Of a DNA stretch of 64,000 nt, positions 11,814-24,406 are shown piece by piece. Position numbers and translations under genes: made by a program. The notes beneath the pieces were generated by a model. The model saw nothing but the letters and a program-made list of their open reading frames with translations. It did not search any database and was not told the DNA's origin. The stretch is taken from positions 7,254,001 to 7,318,000 of the forward strand of contig JAOVFP010000002.1 of NCBI GenBank assembly GCA_025738555.1, read 5' to 3'. Source of the stretch: Cyathus striatus. Taxonomy: Eukaryota > Basidiomycota > Agaricomycetes > Agaricales > Nidulariaceae. Each line of letters begins with the position of its first letter. Within the stretch, counting starts at the first letter, position 1.

Positions 11814-14197
11814 GCTCCGTAAGTATCGACGTATTCGACAGGGGGATATAAAGCTAGTCGACAGTGTAGAGAAGAACTGGCAGCCACAAAACACCGATGA
11901 TGCTCATGACGACTACATTGTTGAAGTCGCCGGAGAGAACAGAAAGAGAATGGCGCGATTTTACAATGGGAAAAGTGAATATGCTGTGTGTTCAATCCCA
12001 CCTCTGCACATGAACATGTACTTACCTGATAGAAGCGATTTGAAATGGAGCTTGATATGCTATCTAATCTAATGTGGGTGTCATATATACTGCAAAGTAA
12101 GGGGGAGATGACAAACGTTAAATTACATACACCAGGCATCCTAGGATTGCTCAGGTGTTTGGCGTGTGTTATCCAACAGACTCACCTGGGATGGTCTTTC
12201 ATGACGACGGCACGTCTCTCAGAATCTGGTTATTACAGCAGCTTATAACACTTTCATTAGGGATGTATCGAGGTTTTAGTGAATTTGCACTTTCGTTAGG
12301 CCCTTTTCGGCGGGCGGCATTCTGTATAAAATATGTAAGCATTTTCTTTCAAGATTATCATACATAGTGTGTAATTCTATTTCTTCAGACTGAAGAATAT
12401 TTTGTGGGTATCACTTATGGTGCGACGAGTCAACTAAATATCACCAACGCCGTTTTAGGACGCTACGAGTTACTTGTATAAACAATTTCGAGATGATTTC
12501 TTCGCCGAGTCGACGATTTACTGCAGCATGACCAGGAAAAAGGGAACATATTCTCGCTTTGCGCGATGTTATGTTGATTCTCACTGCCATTTAATTATAG
12601 TGTTGGCAGTAAGTTAACAAGTGTAACACAAGTACTCTCAGACTAAATTCTATGCCATTTCTAGATCGGCACACCGAACAACACACGATGTAAATCACAC
12701 AAAAGCTATGCTAATCCCGACACAAATTGGAATGTATTAGATAGGAACATATCGCGCCCATCTCGGCATGAGATCGAATTGGTACAATCGGTTTTCGAAA
12801 TGGACAAGATTGACATGCAATTACAGTCCCAACGGATTAAATACATATCTGCATGGCATTCCGTCCTTCTGTCATCGAGGCGAATTCATTCGAGGACGAG
12901 ACAAGAAGAAACAGTAAAGCTCGGAAGACCAGTTCGGATGTGGGGTAACCTGGGAAGCGGAGAGTTTCCTGATCACCTTCTCTATATACCCGGTAGCTTC
13001 GAATGTGCTAAGACAATCTTTCGAAAAGACCTTCAACAAAGTGTTGTATGGACACATACAGACAATCCATTACTTTCTCATTCAGCGCGGATAGGGGAGG
13101 TGACTCGGTAAGAGAGGAGTTGTCATTATTTGATATCAGTATCTTCCTTATGGTTTGACCTTAGGTTTTTCCTCAACGCTGCTGTAATAGAATCTTTACT
13201 ACTAAGTGCAAGTTTCCAACACCGCACCACAATTTCAACGAAGCTATCCTCTTTTAAAGACCAGCTTTGTCGCGTTTAGCTGAGTCAGGCTCCCAAAATA
13301 CAACATGATCTTGGATTAACTGGTATATCGATATATCACTTGGGAATAGGTCAGGATAACTATTAGGTTGCGATGTGATCATAAAGCTTATTGCGCATGA
13401 TTAGTAACCGATGTACAGATCCAAGTTGATATAAAGCTTCATCATACTCCATTGCATCAGCTCATGAGAAACAATCCAAATGCAGAAATTCAGCTTCTAA
13501 TATCTGACCCTGGAATCAACTATGAGGATGGAACGATCATTCAACCTTCTGTTTCTTGGTTAATCAATATCGAAGGCCAAAATGTCGACAAAGTATTAAA
13601 TCGACTTTTCTCGGCCGAAATTTCACTTTATCCAGTAATCAATTACTGGAATACGTTTGTGTACGATGCCCTACATGAACTGTATAGAAAATATAATTTG
13701 GACACATGCGATTTATCCCGACTGCTCGGCATTCCGATATTCAACCAGAATCAGCGAGGTATGTTTACAGAGATGACATACTCCCCTATCAGCTACTAAT
13801 AATACACAAAGAAACTCTGACTAAGACACAATCGTATGTTGAGGATAAGGTCGTCGACTTTTTTCTCACAGAGTATGAGAAACACAATATCTTAAATTCC
13901 TACGATATTCCTGTGGTTAGAATTCAACAATTATCTTCTCTGTCATGGATTGGGGTTACAATCTTCGAGGATCATTTATCCACCCGGGAAACTCGGTATG
14001 GATTCAAAGAGGACCATGACCACACGAAAGGCACCTATAACGTGGCAATGCGAACTGGAAATGAAGGATGGGAAGATATTATGACTTCGGGTTTATCAAA
14101 CACTGTATATGAATGCGGGGAGTCCTGGATAGAGGCGAAAGACAGCAGCGATTTAATCACTATTGAATGGGAAGACGTCATTTTATCACTAGACTAG
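11814..14197 (+). pseudogene. X1: many-exon protein-kinase-like gene, one nonsense codon
   Basis: I do not know the function. Exons can be joined in frame using GT-AG introns of 47-62 bp: introns 11986-12032, 12074-12135, 12335-12388, 12404-12458, 12609-12664, 13108-13164 and 13759-13811. The start of the first exon and the end of the exon beginning at 13165 are not resolved; a further exon starts at 13419. The early part reads RKRMARFYNGKSEYA, then MHPRIAQVFGVC and VFHDDG. This resembles the N-lobe of the kinase-like proteins expanded in Agaricomycetes (from memory, not searched). A conserved stretch near 13273 reads V-stop-LSQAPK where X2 has VWLSQAPK, so TGG has become TAG. The last two exons (13419-13758, 13812-14197) are open. 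Confidence 0.6.
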
Positions 14198-15130
14198 TGT
14201 TCTTATGATGTATTGTAAGGGCTAAATATCATTGATATTGAGTATTGAAGAAAGGCAACATCATTCGAATTTCATAAGCCTGAGGTACTTGCAGTCACGA
14301 TAACTTATGAAATCTTCTGATTATCTACCGGAAATCTATACATAAAGTTTAACACTTACGTTTAACGCTAAGCACTAAGCGGCTAGCCTCCGAGCGCCTC
14401 CGAACGCTTGTACAATTTCAAAATATTCCATAATCGTCGACGTTCTTTAAGCGTCATTAATTCATTGATTGGCGCTAAGCATGTGTTTTCTGAATCGCAG
14501 CTCGCAAATGCCTAAATGTCCACCGGAACCCCGTACTCAATCCCCTCCATCAAATGCTACTACTTACATGCTCCCCCATGATCGCCCCGTAGAGCAGGTG
14601 TTCTGCCTGCATGATGGAATCGACATTTAACGAGTTCCGCAGCCGCGTTGAAGTCACGTGACTTCCTACATAAACGCACTCTTTCACCTCTGTCTTCACA
14701 ATACCCCCCGATGCTCTCGAAATCGGACCGACTTCTCCCCAACGCCGGACGAACTATCATGCTAACAAGCAATCCAAGCACACGGGTATGGACACGCGAA
14801 GCTAGGGACAGCGGAACTCGCTCACAAACCGAAGAGCTCGACATCAGCATCTCAACATCCGGTCTTTCTGTACTCACCAACGCTACATTTCCTACTTCTC
14901 CTCATGTCACATCCCCTCTCTCTTCACATTTTACATACAAACCCTTCTCTCTCTCTCTCCTTGAAAAACTTACCCTTTTTGCTATCACACTCTTGGCTTC
15001 AAGAAGTTTTTATTCGCTCTTTTGGGTATAATTTTCTACCATTTTTCCTATATATACAGTGTATCTAGCTCTCTAATAATTCAGTGAACTTCACCCCTAT
15101 CACTCTGCCTCGGTCTCAGTCATTGAATAT
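14198..15130. other. X1-Y1 spacer, no gene recognised
   Basis: About 130 bases around 14490-14580 match 38041-38140 upstream of Y2; the rest differs between the two units. The frame at 14648-15031 is Ser/Thr-rich, has no domain I know and is not conserved in unit 2, so I do not call it a gene. Confidence 0.35.
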
Positions 15131-16258
15131 ATTATCAAGTTTACCAAATGATATTTGCCCCCATAAAGTCTGTTTTCCTTAATATATCTTCCATTTGACA
15201 CACCATTCGTAACGCCATGGCTATGCGAATGCATGAAAACCCATTTCTGACATATATCGCTGTAATAACGATATAAAACGGTCGTGTTGCGTGGAGTTTT
15301 CATTTTACTTCAATAGTGGAGATACCTATATGGCGTATCTCTTCAACTTGATGTTGGAGTCTGCTGGTTACATTTGCGACGATTTATACGTATAGCATGA
15401 CAGGGTGCCCTTAGTTACCAAGTGGGTCGTCCAACTTAGATTACACTTCCTTTATCAACCGTTTTCGTTTCCACCTTTCCTTTACGAGCTCTTCTGCTTA
15501 TCTTTTGGATAACGGCTGATAGAATCTATGAGTTCCGATGCCAACTTTCCTCTCAAACAGCTTTATGGAAACTCATGCTCAGTGATCAATCTACATCACC
15601 GGACAAGAATCTTGATGGTATCTCAATCGTTATAAGGCACAAGCAAAACAGAGACAAGAATCGGGTCAAGAACAGCTACTCTATGCGATGTAAGAGCGTA
15701 GATGATCAACTTCTGCAATTTGATCTTGAACGATACACATCTGAGCTGCTTCTGTTCCACCTAAACAATATCTGGCGCATGTGGATGTGTTATGGACCAT
15801 GGAAGACATCCGGTCTTTGGGTCACGTACTACTAGTGTTCACATATCTTTATTTTCTCAGTTGCCAACAACGAGTCTTGCAAGGAATTTCGTTGATGTTT
15901 ATTATTAACTCATGAGATTTGATTCACATCTGTTCTATATCTTTAATTTTGCCCGTCGTCATGTTATAAGATTGAGATGCATTTTTTCTTGATGATTTCC
16001 TACAAATATCCTGCTTCAAATGAAACCAACAAATTGATATGTTCCGGTCGCAGCCATGAATCGGTCTTAATGCAAGGTACTCATTGTATGCCTTGACCAT
16101 TTTCCTTCCCCCTTTCTTTCCTTCTTTACTTTTGTACAATCTCACAGGGCAGGGCCCAATATTATAGCTCATTTCTTATCTCATCATACAATTTTACTCT
16201 GCTTCTTTAGTTCTATTTCTACTACTAATACTTTAGGACATTATCCAAATCACACACA
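15131..16258 (+). repeat. Y1 upstream module with a small conserved frame
   Basis: The module aligns with 38270-39394. It includes an 86-codon frame at 15575-15835 (MLSDQSTSPDKNLDGISIVI) whose Y2 counterpart (38708-39028) is longer. Y1 lacks one base near 15747, which changes its end. The last 60 bases include a pyrimidine-rich run upstream of the Y1 ATG. Confidence 0.55.
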
Positions 16259-17851
16259 ATGCTCACGCTCGTTTTCCTCTTTTTATTAAACACATTTTTT
16301 CAGCCTGTCAACACCTTGCCGCTCGATATTCCTACTGGGAACTATTCCTCGCCCATACAGTTACCAGGCAAGAGCTTGACTCCCATCGCAGCATTATGCA
16401 CCCTCGATCATGCCAAAGGTCTCCCTGCGCGCTCTCTCCCGAGCATTATTTACAGCTGTCTCTCAATCATTGGTCTAATAGCCTGGGTAACTGTACATAT
16501 GAATGTACCTGCTGAAGGCGAAGGAGAGTGGAAATCAAGATGGAATAGATTGAAAACAATGTACTGGGTTCTTATAGCCCCCGACCTGATTACAGCATGG
16601 GCTAATCGGCAACATTGGGGGGCGTAAAGAATTTACCTCGAGTACAAACCACACTGTATGTCCATATCCATATATTTTCAATAGGTCTGCTGTACTTACC
16701 CAAATGTTCCAGATAAACATTGGACTATGGTTCATGCTCACTTCCTTCAAATGGGAGGATTTCATGTATCTATAAATGGTCATAAAGGGGTCGTAGATCC
16801 CGTTGCATTTCGTGCTCTTCTTGCGCAAGGAAAGATACAGTTTCCAATGATGTCGAAAGAAGAGATCCAGGATAAAAGCAAATCTGATACCTTTGCAAAG
16901 TATCTCCTGTATCTACAAGTAATCTGGTTTGGTGTGCAATGCTATGCAAGATTCGACATCGGACTTCCACTTACCCTGTTGGAGGTGACAACTCTGGCCC
17001 TCGTTATGACAAATGGAAGTACAGTACTAACATGGTGGCATAAGCCTTATGACGTCCAAAAACCTATTTTTTTGCAGGCTGCTGATACTTCTCGTCTTTC
17101 CGAAGAGAATTCATCTAGAGACGTAAACAGCGTAGGCGACAAAGATGAAGAGAACTCTTCTAATCTGGCTATGAACATGTACGTGGTGGGACCGAAGACA
17201 CCCCTGCGGGTGCATGTTGATGAATTATCTAATCCGGAGTCAGAAATGGCGACACCGGGCTTACATTTAACCACAGGTAGTAGCCTCCGTAAATCCTACC
17301 GAAATGCAGTAACAACCTCCTGGCACGATGATGGAATTCTGAAAACATTGTGGAATGTGTTGTTTTACTGGCCCATAATGGAACCTGTTCTCGAATTCAC
17401 AGATTCGATGCAACCGTATGACGATCTCACTGGAGTTACCCCATACTATGCAGCAGTGAATACGGCGGCTCGACCTGTATATGGTCTTATATTATTCATC
17501 TTCCTAAATGTAACAAATTTTATGATTGGGAACTTATACGCGTTGGAAGGTTGTAATCATTTCGCATCGGAAGAAGAGCTTTATTTGTATAAGCTATCAA
17601 TATATGGGCAACTCGTTCTACCCTTATCTTATGTGGCCTTCTACATGCTATTTCACCTGCTGAAGGAGAAAGGGTGTCACCGTTGGATTTACAACGCTAT
17701 CCATGGGGTTCAAACACTAATTGTTATTGCCCTAATGGTAGCACGATTTTACATTGTAGTGGAAGTTATTATATCATTTTGTTCACCCCTCCCGTCTGGC
17801 GTGCTCATCAACGTACCCGGGTCGTGGACAGACTTCATTCCGCACATCTAA
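16259..17851 (+). pseudogene. Y1: fungal multi-pass membrane protein, nonsense codon in exon 1
   Basis: Exon 1 (16259-16655) begins with a signal peptide (MLTLVFLFLLNTFFQPVNT). It continues through one membrane segment and the motif LIAPDLITAWANRQ. A 57-bp intron (16656-16712) matches in phase the intron of the minus-strand relative at 45089-45143. Exon 2 (16713-17851) starts with MVHAHFLQMGGFHV, then WWHKPYDV, several hydrophobic segments and an ending in SWTDFIPHI. In exon 1 the codon at 16625-16627 is TAA where Y2 has AAA, so the normal product would stop before the intron. The family is known to me only as expanded Agaricomycete membrane proteins of unknown role. An internal start at 16727 would give 374 residues lacking the N-terminal part. 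Confidence 0.75.
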
Positions 17852-18381
17852 CGTGTTGTACATATATTTGATGTAGACTACCTGATAACATTTGTGTAGA
17901 CGGTATATCAGCTTTCGATGCTTATCTATATAATATTTTGCCGTGACCGAATTTGGCATTTAAATCGGGTCATCTGCTGATGCTGTACATTCGCAATATC
18001 GAGTCTTATAATTCTCTACAGTAGCATCAAGTTGGTATTACTGTCAAATGATGGCAGAACTTCCTTACGTATGTTTAAGTAGTACTTGAGGTTAGTTAAT
18101 CTTCCTCTCGGAGCCGTACTAAGACCTCTGTAACCCTGTACCTTTTTCTGAAGAAGGCGTACTGGAGCTCGAACTTTTTAACGGTCTTGTCCAATGTCAA
18201 CGTCTTGTGCGAGCAATTCTGGTAGTTGATTTTTAGATGTGAAGTTTTATAATAAGATCGTCAAGTTGTAAAATAATGAGCATTAATAAATATCACGCAT
18301 ATATTTTCATTGATTAGTGAAGCTTTGCAGTAAGAAAGACACAGAAGGATACCTTAGTTGAAGCGACGAGTCACGAGAAAG

Positions 18382-21300
18382 CAGTGGTGTCATGACCCAC
18401 GGTTGGACCGAGTTTTACAAATGGGTCGGTCAAATTTGTATACTTGACCAAATATTGGTCAGACTGGTCATGTACGGTCAAGATTATTACATCACATCAC
18501 ACGTCAACGCATCAATGTAGCTGCAGCGCCGCTAATGGCCCGCGCGCTGTCCTTCAACATCACTATCGCCATCTTCACCCTCCCCTACTATCAAATCCAA
18601 CGTTGCTTCTTCATGTACTTCCACCTCAGTATTGGTGACTCTCACCCCTCCTTTCCAATAGTAATCCATAATGTCGCAATTACTGCCTGAATCTGGATAG
18701 CAAAACAAGTCCTTCAGTGGGATGCAAGTCTTTCGTGGTCGAGATCTCGAGGGTCTTGCATGGTTTGAAGAGGAAGGAACTGTGGGAACTATGGGCTGGG
18801 GAAGAGATTCGTTCTGTGGGGCTGCGAGGGTAAATCTAGGAGCTTCTGTGTCTGGTAAGCATGGTGTCTCTGTTTCCTCCTCGCATGCTTCAGCATCTCT
18901 GATCAGTTGATCAGATAGATTTGTAAATGATATAGTGTTTTCTTCCAATATACTAGATATTCTGTGAATCTGTTCTTCACTCCTTGAGGGGTTTGAGGTA
19001 TCATCCACCTGCCCAAACTTGTGCTTCTTTCGATTGGATCCTACACCGGCCTTATTTTCCTCGTGCTTGATGTCGGAGCATACCAGTACGGCGTGCTTTA
19101 CATTTTCAACCTTCAACTTGTTTCATTGCTTTGAATGTACCCAGTCCATCTCGCTGAAAAGGCGCTCGCAACTAGCAGAATTTGCTATCACGCTGAGAAT
19201 TCGAATGGCGCATAAGGTAAGTAGATTGCATCCAGATTTTTCATGTGTATCAATTCCTTTCCAGACCTTTACAAGGTCAACTTCACAATCCTGGAAGTGA
19301 TCATAAGATTTGTAAGTCTGTCTGATCATTTGTTGCACAATGGTTCAAGTTGGATGGTGTAACTCACCTCTTTATCGGCCATTTCTTTTAGTTCTTCTAA
19401 ATGCATCCATTTTGGATGGTACTCCTCTTCGGAGTTGAGATAATCCATGAAGGCGCAGTAAAACTCTGTGCCTGTGGGAGCTTGATCTGGAAAGATATGA
19501 TGGCAGATTGTTTTCACAATATTAAAGAGACCGACATGTGTTAAGTTCTGTGGTCCATGTGCAAAGCAGTTGTTGTGGAGGTATGGGTTTAAAACCACTG
19601 CTGCGATAAAAACATTTTGATCAGCTTTTGCCCATTGCTTCTCAAGGCTTGCATGAATTCCTTCATGTATTTCACCATCAATTTGTGGATTGGAGTAAAT
19701 ACAGAATAGATTTGCAAGTGTAAGCAAGACGTGATACAGATGTGCACTAGGAGCTTGCAGTATATTTGATGTGATTGCGAATGGCTCTAGGAGCTCTTTT
19801 ATTCTATTCAAAGTTAAGGTAGTTATTGATAATATGTGAAACATTGTAAATTAGCACATACAGTCCAACTTCTTTCCAAAAATACTGATTTTCGACTATA
19901 GATTGAATTTCTAAAGCCTTAGCTTTGGCTTCTGCTTTTGCACTGGCACAGGATATAAGAACTGATTTATGTTTTATCCAGCAGGATTTTACTGAGTCTT
20001 GAATGTCAAGTAAACGGTGCAGAGCACAGTAATGTGCTGTCCAGTGCATGATAGCTGGAAGTACAAGTGCAAGAACTTTTCCATTTCCAGTTGTGGATTG
20101 CTCCAAGTTCAGCTTCCCTAAAGCAATACTATGTGAGTTAAACCATTTTATTACCTCTATCGCATTTGGAACACATGCAACCACAGGAATTTTCAGTTGC
20201 AGAAAATCTCCAACAGTTAAATAAATTTGATGTGCCCAACATAGAATCACAATTAATGATGGCTTCATATCCTGGAGCAAGCGGTGCATTTTTCTTGAGT
20301 CACCACCATCATCAGAACACCAAGCAATTACCGAGACACCAATTATGGTCTCGGCATAGTTCATATCATCAAGCACAAGTTTAAGCAACTCATCTCCAGT
20401 TTTTGGGCGAGAAGACACATTGTGAGTTTGTAAAAGGTGCGCCTATAATATTCTTTCATTAGCCCTACTAAATCTAGAACAAATAATAAGTACTATGTAA
20501 ACACCTGTGTGTAGACAGTTATCATTGAAGCAATGATGGAGTGCTTTGCAATATCTTTCCATCCATCACATTGGCCCATTGCAAGCTTTCCAGAAAGTTG
20601 AACTTTCACCTTGTTCTCGATGTTTTTAGCTAATTTTGTAAGAATAGGACCTGCGAGTGTCCTTCGATCAGGCAGTACAGCACCTGGAACCCATTTTCCA
20701 TAGAAAGCACGCATGACATTGCTATTGGAATAGTTCCATGGTGTTCCTGTTGCAATAAGCATTGTGCAGAAGTCCTCATTAAACTCCTGTTGCATTGCAG
20801 GATCTAATTTGTCACCAATTTTATGGCGCTTTTTAGGGTGAGCAACATAGAAGGGAATAGAGGATCTTATTGGCTCATCGGCTTCCATGTGCATGGTAAT
20901 ATCACTGAGAGAGCTGCATGAACTAAGAGGAGTAGCATGAATTGAGCTTGAGGTGCTCAAGTTTGGAGGAGGAATATTTTCTTTGTTACTTTCAGATTCT
21001 TTGTGTTGATCTATGAGAGCATCCAAAGCACGTTTACGCAAACTGCTTTCAACATTATTGCAACTGCGAAGGTGTGGAAGCATATGTTGCTTCGGGCTTC
21101 CAATGTAACAATGAATAGATTTCTGAGCTATCAACAAACTATCAATCAAATAGGTCTGGAAAGGAATGGCAGTCAAAATGTTATATACCTTCCTCAATGA
21201 GCTCATTCTCATTGCAAGGCACTCTAATCCCTATTCCTTCAGCTAGTACATCTGCTTCTCGAAGTTCTGAGACCTTTCTTGCCAAGCATCCTTTGCACCA

Positions 21301-21698
21301 GGCATTCTTTGCACTGGCCTTTGTTTTGTTGTTGGTGTCAAAATATATCCATGCCCAACTGTTTCTAGTAGACATCTATCTGCTGACAAGATAAAGGATG
21401 GAGGGAGACGATTCACCATACTGTATTTTGTGCAGCAATACCACACAAAAAAACTCCATTTCTCAGTCTCCACTCTGGAGCTGCACCTAAGTAAAATGTA
21501 CAAAAGTCCCTAATCCTATGCTTCGTCAATTGAGTTTCCAGCTAATTACTGTTCTATCTTATCTAACCCAATTAGTTCTAAGGGTTCATTTGACCAATCT
21601 CAACCATCAGCAATCTGGTCATTGACCTAGGTCCGATTTGATGGTCAAAAATGACCTGACCAAATTGAACCATGGTTGACTTGACTACAACATCACTG
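18382..21698 (-). mobile_element. hAT DNA transposon, 3.3 kb
   Basis: The element begins CAGTGGTGT and ends in ACATCACTG, hAT-type termini, although the rest of the inverted repeat is weak. The 8-bp target duplication is CGAGAAAG on the left (18374-18381) and TGAGAAAG on the right (21699-21706), identical except for a CG-to-TG change. It encodes one transposase on the minus strand. Confidence 0.88.
18532..21375 (-). pseudogene. hAT transposase with introns, one nonsense codon
   Basis: The start is ATG 21375. Exon 1 has a BED-like Cys pair (WCKGCLAR), and the matching HLRSC lies after the first intron. Introns fit GT-AG and keep frame at 20443-20504, 19804-19861 and 19318-19367; one near 21120-21186 has an uncertain acceptor. 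The DDE residues are visible: D in GQCDGWKD, D in WCSDDGGDS and E in ASCERLFSEMD. A CWAH motif lies between the second D and the E. The hAT C-terminal dimerisation region is at about 19125-19220. A TGA at 19123-19125 follows VHSKQ where related hAT proteins have arginine; the frame continues after it to 18532 with an acidic, low-complexity tail. Confidence 0.85.
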
Positions 21699-22899
21699 TG
21701 AGAAAGAGGTTAGCAGGCACACCACTATGTGAGCATGGAAAATTTATGTTTTGATTTCCACACTGTCAGGAGAAATATGCTTTGTCATCCATGGGTCACT
21801 CTCGCAAGGCAGTCATCACCATGAGAAGACCTCTCTCTGGATGGCTGGATCTGTACCCAATCTGTATCTTGTCTCCCGTCACCCACTAACAGATGTGTAT
21901 CCTCAGCTTCAGCAAATTTCTCTAGATACTAACTTGACCATCTACTTCTTGACAATATCAACCAATTTTGAATGAATCATGCACAATGGATCATGAAGGA
22001 GGGGCGTGCTCAAGGTGTGTTACTACTTTGTCAATATCACTTGTGTTCAAACATTCAAACATTTGAGCTCAAGCTCAAGTGGTGCATACTTCAGAGTATA
22101 CATTTATCCTGTGGCAGATACATATCTCCCCCAAATCTGGCTCCTCACCTAGTCGCTGTCCTATGCAACCACATTCTTGACGACGTCAAAGTTACTCATG
22201 CAGAGAACTGGTCCAACATCAAAGCACATAGCCTCATAGCTGGAAGATTAAGTCATAATATTAGGACAGTAGATGGGGAATGGGATGAATTCTGAGGTGC
22301 ATCAGCTACACTGTACTCTCATCTGGTTGACTACCTTTCAACTTGTGCTTCAACAGGCTTCTCATATGCTCCAGCTTCTCTGATATGCATATGAACAGCT
22401 ACTACTCTGAGCTTTGACCACTTACGCTCAGGAGGTCTTCAAGAGATGCTGTTACCCTCCAGCACTGATAGCAAGGCATACTTTTCCTCTGGACTCAGGC
22501 TATCATTCGACTGCTCCCTACTCTGCTACAATTTTTACAATCTGTTTCATTCAAGAAGTCAAACTCGCGCAACACAGAGGGTAACTTCACTGTGCCTTCC
22601 AACCCCAAAAGGCTATTATCACTGTGGTATCAGTGCACACATAGAGGCAGCATATGGCTACTAGTTCTTACAGAGATAATTGCCAAACATGAATACAGAC
22701 TGTCTGATCCAGTATGCACAGAGTCTTTCATCACCATTCTGTTCCTAATTGAGATGTTTAATATCTACCATCTGCGCTATTACATCCTGCTCACACTGTT
22801 GAGATTATCTTATCTCGACAAAAGCGGATCTAGCGGATCTTACCTAATCATAGAACTCCGTAGCACATACTAGAACCTTCTAGTATGTTTATTCTTAGG

Positions 22900-23115
22900 T
22901 GTTGGAATACAAGAGACAACTGTATTCAAATGTCTCAATGATCCCCGCTCGTGCCACTATGTTTCACTTGTATGTTTCCATTTTATTCTATGACATTATG
23001 CTATTCCTTTTATATGCTACATGTTTTGTATTTAAATCTGTATACTACGTCGTTTACCGTGTGCGTTTACCCCCACAATATACGCCATCACCCAATTTTA
23101 TTAGAGCCTTCAACA
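22900..23115 (+). repeat. 5' LTR of the LTR-gag-LTR element
   Basis: 216 bp, same length as 24191-24406. I see four differences, all transitions. Confidence 0.88.
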
Positions 23116-23296
23116 TAAACGCATGACCTCAGTGTCTCGTTCCACGCCGCTACCGCTGTTCCCGCGCTTCTCTCTGCCACTGGGGGCCGAATCCCTGTCG
23201 TATCGTCGCTCGTCATAACCGTTGCCGTTGCCGCCGTCGTTGATTTATTGCCGTCGTTTTATCGTCATTATCGTCGCTCGTATCGTATTTGCTGCC

Positions 23297-24124
23297 ATGT
23301 CATCAGACACTAAATTTGACAAACTCACCGAGGGAAATTATCAGGAATGGAAAATTTATATGGAGGCGCTACTAACTCGAAAGAGTCTTTTGGAGTATGT
23401 TGACGGAACCACGAGACATCCTGGGGGGACTGAAGGTTCTAAAAAGGTTAAGGATTTTTACAGGAGACAGGCTGAGACACGAGCCGAAATTATTCTTCAT
23501 GTAACGGCTTCCCAACTCGTTCACTGCCGCGATTCGGACCCTTACAATATCTGGACTTCCCTCTCCAACATTCATTCGTTCCGCAGTCGGTCCACTATTA
23601 TTTCACTCCGTTGTCGTTTCCATCGCATTCGCCTCGAATGCTCCGAGACCATGCCTGCCTATATTTCTCGTGTCCGCCATCTCGGTTTTTTACTTGAAGA
23701 AACTGGAGTCCAGGTTAGTGACGATGAATACATCATTACCATCACTGCAGGACTTCCCCATTCGTATGACCCTTTTTTGATCTCAATTGACACACTGCCG
23801 GATTCGGAATACATGCTCGCAAATGTCATCGCACGCCTCAATAATGAATACCAGCGCCAACATATGTATTCAACCTCTCCCCATATATCGACCTCTTCCT
23901 CTGCGCCTGTTGATGAAGCCATGGCCATTGTGCCATCATCTTCCAGTTCTTCTTCTCGTCTTAGCCAGATCACCTGCTTCTCATGTGGCAACAAGGGTCA
24001 CTATCAAATCAATTGCCCATCTCGCACTGCCACCTCCACACGACCTGCCCCACCGACGCCCTCTGTCAAAGCTCAGGAACAAGCCGCATTTGCTGAGGGA
24101 ATTGATACCGACGATGAATTTTAG
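23297..24124 (+). CDS. gag: Intact copia-type Gag (275 aa)
   Basis: The frame is open from 23222, but I choose ATG 23297 (MSSDTKFDKLTEGNYQEW) because copia-type Gag proteins begin this way. Residues 1-200 form the UBN2/Retrotran_gag-type domain (KLTEGNYQEWKIYMEALL; ITAGLPHSYDPF). A Ser-rich linker leads to a CCHC zinc knuckle, CFSCGNKGHYQINC, at about residue 228. The C-terminus is short and acidic (EGIDTDDEF), ending where a protease would normally begin. I see no lesion. It should form particles able to package the element's RNA if a partner supplies Pol. Confidence 0.88.
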   Translation: MSSDTKFDKLTEGNYQEWKIYMEALLTRKSLLEYVDGTTRHPGGTEGSKKVKDFYRRQAETRAEIILHVTASQLVHCRDSDPYNIWTSLSNIHSFRSRSTIISLRCRFHRIRLECSETMPAYISRVRHLGFLLEETGVQVSDDEYIITITAGLPHSYDPFLISIDTLPDSEYMLANVIARLNNEYQRQHMYSTSPHISTSSSAPVDEAMAIVPSSSSSSSRLSQITCFSCGNKGHYQINCPSRTATSTRPAPPTPSVKAQEQAAFAEGIDTDDEF

Positions 24125-24190
24125 GCTTCCGGGGGTGTATGTTTCATTTTTCTCTTTTGTTTTATGATCATTGCGCCATTTGCAGGGGTG

Positions 24191-24406
24191 TGTTGGAATA
24201 CAAGAGACAACCGTATTCAAATGTCTCAATGATCCCCACTTGCGCCACTATGTTTCACTTGTATGTTTCCATTTTATTCTATGACATTATGCTATTCCTT
24301 TTATATGCTACATGTTTTGTATTTAAATCTGTATACTACGTCGTTTACCGTGTGCGTTTACCCCCACAATATACGCCATCACCCAATTTTATTAGAGCCT
24401 TCAACA
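24191..24406 (+). repeat. 3' LTR of the LTR-gag-LTR element
   Basis: 216 bp, TG..CA, followed by the TTAGG duplication. Confidence 0.88.

Larger units (their letters stand above)
17852..22791 (+). repeat. Y1 downstream module, interrupted by a hAT element
   Basis: 17852-18381 and 21707-22791 align with 41010-42575 downstream of Y2. The second part shows strong CpG loss relative to Y2 (for example GGGGCGTGCTCAAGGTGTG here against GGGGCGCGTTCAAGGCGCG). No convincing gene is seen in either copy. Confidence 0.7.
22900..24406 (+). mobile_element. Complete LTR-gag-LTR element without pol (copia type, TR-GAG-like)
   Basis: Two 216-bp LTRs (TG..CA) surround a 1075-bp interior, with an exact 5-bp target duplication TTAGG (22895-22899 and 24407-24411). 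The interior holds one intact gag frame and no room for protease, integrase or RT: only 66 bases separate the gag stop from the right LTR. A GCAGGGG tract just before that LTR could be the PPT. It sits inside the solo LTR and is richer in CpG than its surroundings, so it arrived after most of the local decay. It would depend on an autonomous relative. Confidence 0.88.

Noticed and set aside
14648..15031. 127-codon Ser/Thr-rich frame
   Set aside because: Not conserved between units and no recognisable feature.
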